Positions 18,501 to 23,868 of a DNA stretch of 35,182 bases are shown piece by piece. The stretch is from an uncultured Lachnospira sp. GTDB taxonomy: Bacteria; Bacillota; Clostridia; Lachnospirales; Lachnospiraceae. A program made the translations under genes and the position numbers. The stretch spans positions 114,681-149,862 of the forward strand of contig CAJUTV010000010.1 in NCBI GenBank assembly GCA_910589305.1. The letters are read 5' to 3'. The notes under the pieces are model-generated. The model was not told the origin of the DNA, searched no databases, and saw only the letters and a program-made list of their open reading frames with translations. Every line of letters starts with the position of its first letter. The first letter of the stretch is position 1.

Positions 18501-19501
18501 ACAGCAGCATTTTGAATTTCGTCTGCACTTTCTCTTGTAATTTTATCGCCTGCCTTTGCAATGATATTGCCATTTACAACAACATCATCGGCAAGGGTAT
18601 GTCCTGCTATTCTATATTTAAATGAAAGTTTTTTATTAAATTTATATCGTCCAACCTTCGCTAAATCATATCTTCGAGGGTCAAAAAACATGCCTGATAT
18701 AAGTGATTCTGCACTATCTACAGATAATGGCTCACCTGGTCTTAACTTTTTATATAATTCCAACAAACCTTTTTGCTGGTCTGTAAAACTATCTTCACTG
18801 TGGTCTGTTGAAACATCTTTAGCCATTGTAGCAATAAGCTTCGGTTCTTCTCCAAATGTATCAATAATTTCAGCGTTTGTTCCTATACCTAAAGCTCGAA
18901 TCAACACTGTAATTGGTACTTTTTTATTTCTGTCAACTTTAACATAGAATACATTATTTGCATCGGTTTCATACTCCAGCCACGCTCCACGATTTGGAAT
19001 AACCTGACTGCTGTATAAAAAAATCTTACCATATTTATCTTTTTGTATGTCATAATAAATACCAGGTGAACGTACCAACTGGCTAACTATAACTCTTTCT
19101 GCACCATTAATAACAAATGTGCCTGTCCTTGTCATGATTGGGAGGTCGCCCATAAATATCTCATGACCAACAATATCTCCACTTTCCTTATTATGGAGTC
19201 TAACTTCAACTTTAAGAGGTGCTGCGTATGTAGCATCTCTTTCTTTGCACTCTTCAATAGAGTATTTGACCTCATCCTCACATAATGTGAAATCACCAAA
19301 TTCCAGACTCAATCTTCCATTATAATCTGTAATTGGAGAAATATCATCAAAAACTTCTTTGAGTCCTTCATCCAAAAACCACTGGTATGAATCTTTTTGA
19401 ACCTCAATAAGGTTAGGCATTTCAAGAACTTCCTTCTGTCTTGAATAGCTCATTCTGATGCTTTTTCCTGACTTCACTGGACGTATTCTGTTTTTTTCCA
19501 T
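15527..19501 (-). CDS. rpoB: DNA-directed RNA polymerase subunit beta
   Basis: The beta subunit forms half of the RNA polymerase active cleft. The 1324-residue product has the rifampicin-pocket region with SQLSQFMDQNNPLGE, then THKRRLSALGPGG, all with residues usual for sensitive enzymes. The conserved GRMCPIETPEGPNIGL, KMAGRHGNKG and the C-terminal GGQRFGEMEVWALEAYGA follow. The last 45 or so residues form a strongly acidic tail, which is commonly variable in clostridial beta subunits. The ATG follows GGGGTGAAACGTCA. It has its own promoter at 19574-19602 instead of relying only on rplJ-rplL transcription. Confidence 0.99.
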   Translation of the reverse strand: MEKNRIRPVKSGKSIRMSYSRQKEVLEMPNLIEVQKDSYQWFLDEGLKEVFDDISPITDYNGRLSLEFGDFTLCEDEVKYSIEECKERDATYAAPLKVEVRLHNKESGDIVGHEIFMGDLPIMTRTGTFVINGAERVIVSQLVRSPGIYYDIQKDKYGKIFLYSSQVIPNRGAWLEYETDANNVFYVKVDRNKKVPITVLIRALGIGTNAEIIDTFGEEPKLIATMAKDVSTDHSEDSFTDQQKGLLELYKKLRPGEPLSVDSAESLISGMFFDPRRYDLAKVGRYKFNKKLSFKYRIAGHTLADDVVVNGNIIAKAGDKITRESADEIQNAAVPAVFLDVEVKGNDGVITNRRVKILSNMAVDITKWVDISEEEAKELGVTEKVFYPVLEQLLEENTDIESIKRAIAANLGDLIPKHITVEDILASINYNLHLEYGVGTKDDIDHLGNRRIRAVGELLQNQFRIGISRMERVVRERMSTQDLSGVSPQSLINIKPVTAAIKEFFGSSQLSQFMDQNNPLGELTHKRRLSALGPGGLSRDRAGFEVRDVHYTHYGRMCPIETPEGPNIGLINSLASYARINEYGFVEAPYRIVDKSDPKNPRVTDEVRYFTADEEDDFHVAQANAEIDEEGHFVKNTVSGRYRDETSEFDKRLIDLMDVSPKMVFSVATSMIPFLQNDDANRALMGSNMQRQAVPLLTTDAPVIGTGIENKAAIDSGVCVVAEAAGVVTSSESNMITVKQDNGKVRKYKLTKFARSNQSNCYNQRPIVFKGDRVEAGDVIADGPSTSNGEIALGKNPLIGFMTWEGYNYEDAVLLSERLVRDDVYTSIHIEEYETEARDTKLGPEEITRDIPSVSNESIKDLDEDGIIRIGAEVRAGDVLVGKVTPKGETELTAEERLLRAIFGEKAREVRDTSLKVPHGEYGIVVAVKTFTREDGDELSPGVNKSVRIYIAQKRKISVGDKMAGRHGNKGVVSRVLPVEDMPFLPNGRPLDIVLNPLGVPSRMNIGQVLEIHLSLAAKVLGFNVATSVFDGADENDIMDTLELANDYANLEWDEFSAKHKANLREDVYQYLDEHKDHRAEWKGVPIDRNGKVRLRDGRTGEYFDSPVTIGFMHYLKLHHLVDDKIHARSTGPYSLVTQQPLGGKAQFGGQRFGEMEVWALEAYGASYTLQEILTVKSDDVVGRVKTYEAIIKGENIPEPGIPESFKVLLKELQSLALDVRVLDQNNEEVKLLESADYEVTDFKKVLDDGNYRRNSKDEESELKHAGNTIQTFDESGEAQYVEDIDESADYMEDDGLDEEDFEEDLSDEFDVDEDYGDGNADIY

Positions 19502-19573
19502 TGACGTTTCACCCCTTGTGCTTATTTTACATAATTATGGCATATTACAATTTTCCATAATAGAGCATTGTCC

Positions 19574-19602
19574 ATAATATCACAATTACCTTAATGTGTC
19601 AA
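19574..19602 (-). promoter_or_regulatory. Sigma-A type promoter of rpoB-rpoC
   Basis: On the minus strand TTGACA (19597-19602) and TATTAT (19574-19579) stand 17 bases apart. The predicted start lies about 65 bases before the rpoB ATG. An inverted repeat ATTATGG/CCATAAT lies in this leader. Confidence 0.85.
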
Positions 19603-19712
19603 CCAAAATTTTGGATATTTTTGCTAAATTTTGTTATATTTAGTCCTATCTTTAGTAATTTATAAATAAAGTTAAATGTAAAATCATTGTAGGCGCTTTT
19701 GCGAACAATACA

Positions 19713-19754
19713 CTCAAAGTTAAGCGGATATTCGCAATCCGTTACGCTGCTTGC
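19713..19754 (-). repeat. Dispersed about 40-bp repeat, copy B
   Basis: On the minus strand it reads GCAAGCAGCG, then GGATTGCGAATATCCG and ends TTTGAG. It matches copy A in the gap after rpoC in the same order of blocks. It lies between the rplL hairpin and the rpoB promoter. Confidence 0.6.
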
Positions 19755-19772
19755 TCATAACCTCTGCAATGC

Positions 19773-19868
19773 AAAAAGGGACTGCCGCAAAATGAACATT
19801 CCCTATAAGATATTGATATTAACTACATATCCTATATCTTATCTTTTAGAATTTCATTTTGCGGCAGT
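19773..19868 (-). terminator. Large hairpin between rplL and rpoB, probable terminator or attenuator
   Basis: A perfect 16-bp stem joins 19781-19796 to 19853-19868 (ACTGCCGC... with ...GCGGCAGT). The inside, about 56 bases, holds a second palindrome, ATAAGATAT/ATATCTTAT. On the minus strand the stem is followed by CCC and then TTTTT. It starts 24 bases after the rplL stop. It may end or reduce transcription of rplJ-rplL before the separate rpoB promoter. The three C bases before the T-run make it less than ideal, and a small mobile inverted-repeat element is an alternative. Confidence 0.6.
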
Positions 19869-19892
19869 TCTATAATACATTGTATTGTACCA

Positions 19893-20258
19893 TTACTTTA
19901 ATGTAACTTTTGCGCCTTCTGCTTCTATCTTCTTTTGGATATCTTCTGCTTCCTCTTTAGAAACAGCTTCCTTGATAACCTTTGGAGCATTGTCTACAAC
20001 TTCTTTAGCTTCCTTAAGTCCAAGACCTGTAATCTCACGAACAACCTTGATAACCTTAACCTTGTTGTCGCCAACTTCTGTAAGCTCTACATCAAATTCT
20101 GTCTTCTCATCTTCTGCTGCTGCGCCGCCGCCTACTGATGAAACAACAACACCTGCTGCTGCAGATACGCCAAATTCTTCCTCACATGCTTTAACTAACT
20201 CATTAAGCTCTAATACTGTTAAGCCCTTAATTACCTCAATAATTTCCTGTGTAGTCAT
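19893..20258 (-). CDS. rplL: Large subunit ribosomal protein L7/L12
   Basis: L7/L12 forms the flexible stalk that recruits translation GTPases. The 121-residue protein has the N-terminal dimerisation helices (to about residue 30), a short Ala/Gly/Val-rich hinge, and the C-terminal domain with KVIKVVREITGLGLKEAK, which contacts EF-Tu and EF-G. The coding part is normal. Its leader is not: the 310-base gap to rplJ is far longer than usual, and no clear Shine-Dalgarno sequence lies within 15 bases of the ATG. The best ribosome binding site, AGAAAGGAGA, is about 150 bases upstream. Confidence 0.98.
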   Translation of the reverse strand: MTTQEIIEVIKGLTVLELNELVKACEEEFGVSAAAGVVVSSVGGGAAAEDEKTEFDVELTEVGDNKVKVIKVVREITGLGLKEAKEVVDNAPKVIKEAVSKEEAEDIQKKIEAEGAKVTLK

Positions 20259-20277
20259 TCTATATAATTGCTACTAA

Positions 20278-20365
20278 AAACATATATCGTTATATGAAAT
20301 CATATAAAAAATATATAATTATATGGAAAACATAAATAACTATATGTTTCGATGTTTTTATATAT
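20278..20365 (-). other. Nested palindromic RNA element in the rplL leader
   Basis: The minus strand can form nested hairpins before rplL. An outer stem joins AAACATATAGTTAT with ATAACGATATATGTTT (one slip), enclosing a CATATAA/TTATATG stem. Just upstream, CGATGTT around 20393-20399 can pair with AACATCG near 20349-20355. The element is almost pure A and T. It could bring the distant ribosome binding site close to the rplL ATG, or be an inserted repeat. Confidence 0.5.
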
Positions 20366-20398
20366 TTATGCTTCTTTTTTAGGAAACACAAACAACAT
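20366..20398 (-). CDS. Possible ten-codon leader peptide upstream of rplL
   Basis: An ATG at 20398 starts the frame MLFVFPKKEA followed by TAA. It stands 12 bases behind AGAAAGGAGA (20411-20420), the strongest ribosome binding site in the rplJ-rplL gap. The spacing is long, and no homologue is known to me. It could be a translated leader peptide, or the site could be the original rplL ribosome binding site separated by later insertion. Confidence 0.3.
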   Translation of the reverse strand: MLFVFPKKEA

Positions 20399-20568
20399 CG
20401 ATTAGTAGGCTCTCCTTTCTATAAAAATATTTAATACAATTGTTTTTCCTACAAACAAATACTCTAAATTTTAAATCGATTCGATTCTAAATATATCTTA
20501 TTTTTAAATATATCTCATTCTAAGCATATCTTTTAACAAACATACTTATCAACAGCACTCTTTTTATA

Positions 20569-21066
20569 TTAAGCTGCGCCTTCTTCAGACTTCTCAGCAA
20601 TCTGCTTAATAACTCGAGCAAAGTTTGCAATAGGTGACTGGATACTTCCAAGAAGTTTTGAAAGCAACTCTTCTCTTGAAGGAATATTTGCAATAGCCTT
20701 AATACCTGCTTCATCATAATATGTTCCTTCTACAACGCCGCATTTAAGCTCAAGTGCGGGAGCTGTCTTTGCAAAATTGCTAAGAATCCTTGCAGGTGCT
20801 GTAGCGTCTTTTTCGCTGATAGCAATTGCATTTGGTCCTTCAAGATTCTCAGTCATTGGCTCAAAAACGGTTCCAGCAACTGCTCTCTTAACTAAAGTGT
20901 TCTTATAAACCTTATAGATAACACCAGCTTCTCTCATCTGCTTTCTAAGCTGTGTATCTTGTTCTACAGTCAAACCGCTGTACTTAACAAGAACCACACC
21001 TGCTGCATCTTTTAAAGAAGCTGAAATCTCATCTACTATAGGCTGTTTAAGTTCTACCTTTGCCAT
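20569..21066 (-). CDS. rplJ: Large subunit ribosomal protein L10
   Basis: L10 anchors the L7/L12 stalk to 23S rRNA. The 165-residue product starts MAKVELKQPIVDEI and has the rRNA-binding domain with YRKVYKNTL-like VIYKVYKNTLVKRA, then the C-terminal helix AKVIKQIAEKSEEG-like that binds L7/L12 dimers. The ATG behind AGGAGGTAAATTC is the true start; the frame is open further upstream to 21156 but that part lies in the L10 leader RNA. Expression is probably autoregulated by L10-L7/L12 binding to that leader. Confidence 0.97.
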   Translation of the reverse strand: MAKVELKQPIVDEISASLKDAAGVVLVKYSGLTVEQDTQLRKQMREAGVIYKVYKNTLVKRAVAGTVFEPMTENLEGPNAIAISEKDATAPARILSNFAKTAPALELKCGVVEGTYYDEAGIKAIANIPSREELLSKLLGSIQSPIANFARVIKQIAEKSEEGAA

Positions 21067-21074
21067 GAATTTAC

Positions 21075-21300
21075 CTCCTTTTAAAATAAAATCATCGCCA
21101 TACATAATCGAGTAGGGGAGAATTTCCTTACTCGCCGCGCGGGGTGCGTGCAGCAAAGCTGCTAGTTTCCTTATGCACCCCTGCGCATAAAAACCTTCTG
21201 TCCATACAGACAGAAGGGAAGAATAAACAATCTTAATGTTACTCCTCGGCAGGCGAATTACCTTTAACCCTTATGGGACCATACTGTCTTAGGCGAAATA
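21075..21300 (-). ncRNA. Ribosomal protein L10 leader with attenuator hairpin
   Basis: This is the 5' leader of rplJ-rplL. On the minus strand it contains CCTGCCGAGG (21244-21253), a conserved core of the L10 leader family. Then comes a terminator-like stem, CCTTCTGTC/GACAGAAGG, with TTTTT at 21189-21217. A further long stem GGGGTGC/GCACCCC (21141-21181) encloses GCAGC/GCTGC. In known cases L10 or its complex with L7/L12 binds this RNA and lowers expression. The exact ends are approximate. Confidence 0.75.
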
Positions 21301-21340
21301 TACATTTAATATAAAATCTTATATCAAACATACGAATTAC

Positions 21341-21369
21341 AATATATCATTATATATATTGGCTGTCAA
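21341..21369 (-). promoter_or_regulatory. Sigma-A type promoter of rplJ-rplL
   Basis: On the minus strand TTGACA (21364-21369) and TATATT (21341-21346) are 17 bases apart. It starts 15 bases after the rplA stop codon, with no terminator between, so read-through from rplK-rplA is also likely. Confidence 0.85.
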
Positions 21370-21384
21370 TCATTTTATCAACAA

Positions 21385-22080
21385 TTAACCAACATACTTA
21401 GATGTATTAATCTTAACACTTGGTCCCATTGTAGAAGCAAGTGCAATACTTCTAAGATATTGACCTTTAACTGATGATGGTTTTGCTTTAACGATTGCAT
21501 CCATAATAGCTTGGAAGTTGTCCGCTAATTGGTCTTCAGTAAATGAAGCCTTACCAATTGGCACGTGAATGATATTTGTCTTATCAAGTCTGTACTCAAT
21601 CTTACCAGCCTTGATATCATTAACAGCTTTTGTTACATCCATAGTAACCGTACCAGCCTTAGGATTTGGCATTAAACCTTTTGGTCCTAATACTCGTCCT
21701 AAACGTCCAACGACACCCATCATATCAGGAGTTGCAACAACGACATCAAACTCAAACCAGTTATCATTTTGAATCTTTGGAATAAGCTCTTCAGCACCTA
21801 CAAAATCAGCACCAGCTGCCTCAGCCTCTTCTGCCTTAGCACCTTTTGCAAACACCAATACACGAACCTTCTTACCTGTTCCGTGTGGAAGAACAACAGC
21901 ACCTCTAATCTGCTGTTCAGCATGACGTCCATCACAACCTGTTCTGATATGCGCTTCAATCGTTTCGTCGAACTTTGCAACAGCGCTCTTTTTCACGAGT
22001 GTTATAGCTTCTGCTGCTTCATATAATGTCTGGCGGTCAATATTTTTGGCTGCCTCAACGTATTTCTTTCCTCTTTTCAT
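21385..22080 (-). CDS. rplA: Large subunit ribosomal protein L1
   Basis: L1 forms the mobile stalk near the ribosomal E site and is often a translational repressor of its own operon. The 231-residue protein starts MKRGKKYVEAAKNID and contains the family signature region around GRLGRVLGPKGLMPNPKAGTV, split here by no change. The ATG is set by AGGAGG eleven bases upstream; a longer open frame reaching 22164 would overlap rplK and is not used. An L1-type binding hairpin lies directly before the ribosome binding site. Confidence 0.98.
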   Translation of the reverse strand: MKRGKKYVEAAKNIDRQTLYEAAEAITLVKKSAVAKFDETIEAHIRTGCDGRHAEQQIRGAVVLPHGTGKKVRVLVFAKGAKAEEAEAAGADFVGAEELIPKIQNDNWFEFDVVVATPDMMGVVGRLGRVLGPKGLMPNPKAGTVTMDVTKAVNDIKAGKIEYRLDKTNIIHVPIGKASFTEDQLADNFQAIMDAIVKAKPSSVKGQYLRSIALASTMGPSVKINTSKYVG

Positions 22081-22090
22081 AATAAAAAAC

Positions 22091-22128
22091 CTCCTAGTGG
22101 TATTATCGGAAGGGCTATTTCCTCCCAC
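22091..22128 (-). promoter_or_regulatory. Probable L1 autoregulatory hairpin before rplA
   Basis: On the minus strand GTGGGAGG (22121-22128) opens a hairpin closed by CCAC (22097-22100), with an inner GGAA/TTCC stem. GTGG, an asymmetrical GGAG and CCAC resemble the L1-binding site in 23S rRNA and known L1 mRNA targets. The closing strand touches the rplA ribosome binding site, so bound L1 would block initiation. Confidence 0.6.
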
Positions 22129-22153
22129 AGCATACAGCTTTATAGCTGTTTTA

Positions 22154-22579
22154 TTAATCCTCAACTACAATGCCCATGCTCTTAGCAGTTCCTTCTATCA
22201 TAGAAGTTGCAGCTTCAATGGTTGCAGCATTTAAGTCTGGCATCTTCAGTTCAGCAATCTTTTGAACTTCTGCTCTCTTAATCTTAGCAACTTTTGTCTT
22301 GTTAGGAACACCTGAACCTGACTTAATATTACAAGCCTTCTTAAGAAGAACTGCAGCTGGAGGAGTTTTTGTGATAAAGCTAAAACTTCTATCAGCGTAA
22401 ACAGTAATGACAACAGGAATAATTAAATCTCCTTGGTCGGCTGTCTTTGCATTAAATTGCTTTGTAAACTCTACGATATTAACACCGTGCTGTCCAAGTG
22501 CTGGACCAACTGGTGGTGCTGGTGTTGCCTTACCAGCAGGAATCTGTAATTTGATATAACCTGTTACTTTCTTTGCCAT
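22154..22579 (-). CDS. rplK: Large subunit ribosomal protein L11
   Basis: L11 binds the GTPase-associated region of 23S rRNA and takes part in the stringent response. The 141-residue length is exactly usual. Conserved parts are KLQIPAGKATPAPPVGPALG in the N-terminal domain and the rRNA-binding C-terminal domain ending IEGTAKSMGIVVED. The chosen ATG (MAKKVTG) sits eight bases behind AGGAGG; a GTG three codons earlier overlaps that site and is not credible. It lies between nusG and rplA in the conserved order. Confidence 0.98.
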   Translation of the reverse strand: MAKKVTGYIKLQIPAGKATPAPPVGPALGQHGVNIVEFTKQFNAKTADQGDLIIPVVITVYADRSFSFITKTPPAAVLLKKACNIKSGSGVPNKTKVAKIKRAEVQKIAELKMPDLNAATIEAATSMIEGTAKSMGIVVED

Positions 22580-22603
22580 CTTAGGCACCTCCTAAATATA
22601 AAT

Positions 22604-22671
22604 GTGGTTTCTGGCGACCTTTTAACATACTAAAATACGATATAGTCTTTTTTCATGTCTTGGTCTCCCAC
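22604..22671 (-). promoter_or_regulatory. Possible second L1-type site in the rplK leader
   Basis: On the minus strand GTGGGAG (22665-22671) could pair with CCAC (22604-22607) shortly before the rplK ribosome binding site. The arms are short and far apart, so this is only a candidate for control of rplK by L1. Confidence 0.3.
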
Positions 22672-22740
22672 GAACAATAACAACGATGTATTGCCAAACA
22701 GCAATAAACGTTATGTTCTCAACTTATAAAATGTCCTTTA

Positions 22741-23292
22741 TCACATTAGTTTCACATCTGTAAAACCAATTTCAACCGGTGTTTCACGGCCGAACATCTC
22801 AACATTAATTGTAAGACACTGCTTGCCCTCATTAATGTCTTTAATAACCCCAACTGTATTCTCCCATGCACCAGAAAGAATCATTACCTGTTCACCCACT
22901 TTTCCATTAAAATGAATAATTGGTTTTTCCTTCTGTTCATTTTTGTCCTTATTATCAGAAAGAGTAATTCCAAGTGCTTTAATTTCTGAAGGAGTAAGTG
23001 GAACTGGCTTAGAACCGGGACCAACAAATCCTGTAACACCTCTCGTATTACGAACAACATACCAACTGTCGTCATTCATAACCATGTTAATGAGTACATA
23101 ACCCGGAAACATCTTTTTATCTGCTGCCTTTTGAGTACCATTTTTAATCTCAACAACGGTCTCAAGCGGTACAACTACTTCAAGTACAAGGTCTTGAAGA
23201 TTTCTATTTTCAACAGTTTTCTCAATGTTTACTTTAACCTTATTCTCATATCCAGAATAAGTATGCACTACATACCATTTTGCTTCGTCCAT
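22741..23292 (-). CDS. nusG: Transcription termination/antitermination factor NusG
   Basis: NusG binds the beta' clamp of RNA polymerase, affects pausing and links transcription to translation or Rho. The 183-residue protein has the NGN domain, starting AKWYVVHTYSGYENKV, with the conserved MFPGYVLI and WYVVRNTRGVTGFVG segments. A charged linker follows (SDNKDKNEQKEKP), then the C-terminal KOW domain (GEQVMILSGAWENTVGVIKD). The ATG lies behind AAGGTGATTAC, 15 bases after secE. Order and length are standard. Confidence 0.98.
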   Translation of the reverse strand: MDEAKWYVVHTYSGYENKVKVNIEKTVENRNLQDLVLEVVVPLETVVEIKNGTQKAADKKMFPGYVLINMVMNDDSWYVVRNTRGVTGFVGPGSKPVPLTPSEIKALGITLSDNKDKNEQKEKPIIHFNGKVGEQVMILSGAWENTVGVIKDINEGKQCLTINVEMFGRETPVEIGFTDVKLM

Positions 23293-23307
23293 GTAATCAC
23301 CTTTTCC

Positions 23308-23511
23308 TTACTTCATTAAGAATTCAATTCCAAATCTTGATAATAAGTCGACAATTGAAATAATTGCACCTAATAATACGGATACAACTAATACAGCAAT
23401 GGTTTCTTTTGTGAGTGTCTTACGGTCAGGCCAAATAATTTTATTAAATTCAGCCTTTAAGCCCTTAAACCAGCTTTTTTTCTGCTTTTTCTCTTTAACA
23501 GTATCACCCAT
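23308..23511 (-). CDS. secE: Preprotein translocase subunit SecE
   Basis: SecE is the small clamp subunit of the SecYEG protein channel. The 67-residue product has a basic amphipathic N-terminal part (KKSWFKGLKAEFNKIIWPDR, with the conserved WP pair) and a single membrane helix near residues 37-60. This is the short single-helix form usual in Gram-positive bacteria. It sits between rpmG and nusG as in nearly all Firmicutes. Confidence 0.97.
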   Translation of the reverse strand: MGDTVKEKKQKKSWFKGLKAEFNKIIWPDRKTLTKETIAVLVVSVLLGAIISIVDLLSRFGIEFLMK

Positions 23512-23534
23512 TATTCTTACCTCACTGTCTTAGA

Positions 23535-23684
23535 TTACTTCGTTTCCTTATGCAATGTATGTGCTTTACAGAACTTGCAATACTTTTTCGTTTCCATTCT
23601 GTCAGGATGAGCTTTCTTATCCTTTGTCATGTTGTAATTTCGCTGTTTACATTCTGTACATGCCAATGTTATCTTAATGCGCAC
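23535..23684 (-). CDS. rpmG: Large subunit ribosomal protein L33
   Basis: This 49-residue protein starts at GTG behind GGAGGTGGGAGTT and reads MRIKITLACTECKQRNYN... to HTLHKETK. Two CxxC pairs (C9/C12 and C36/C39) form a zinc ribbon, so this is the zinc-binding form. It is the first gene of the rpmG-secE-nusG-rplK-rplA unit, 23 bases before secE. Confidence 0.96.
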   Translation of the reverse strand: MRIKITLACTECKQRNYNMTKDKKAHPDRMETKKYCKFCKAHTLHKETK

Positions 23685-23796
23685 AACTCCCACCTCCAAT
23701 GTTTTATTATTGTGGTGCTTAAACCTAGTAAATACTGGCTTTACACCAATTGGCTTTTTTTAGGCATAAAAAAAAGACCACTTCCATAGCTAATCT

Positions 23797-23826
23797 AATA
23801 TAGCACAGCTCATTAAAATACGTCAA
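23797..23826 (-). promoter_or_regulatory. Sigma-A type promoter of rpmG-secE-nusG-rplK-rplA
   Basis: On the minus strand TTGACG (23821-23826) and TATATT (23797-23802) are 18 bases apart. The predicted start gives a leader of about 105 bases before rpmG. No other gene lies between. Confidence 0.72.
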
Positions 23827-23868
23827 CCATTTTTTCATTTTATTGAAAATATATTGCCATTATATAAT

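Noticed and set aside
19885..20277. Plus-strand frame of 130 codons, rich in serine and threonine
   Set aside because: It is the antisense of rplL, with composition explained by the Ala/Glu/Lys codons on the other strand, and has no ribosome binding site.
21067..21156. Upstream extension of L10 by 30 codons
   Set aside because: The region is the L10 leader RNA, and a strong ribosome binding site sets the start at MAKVELK.
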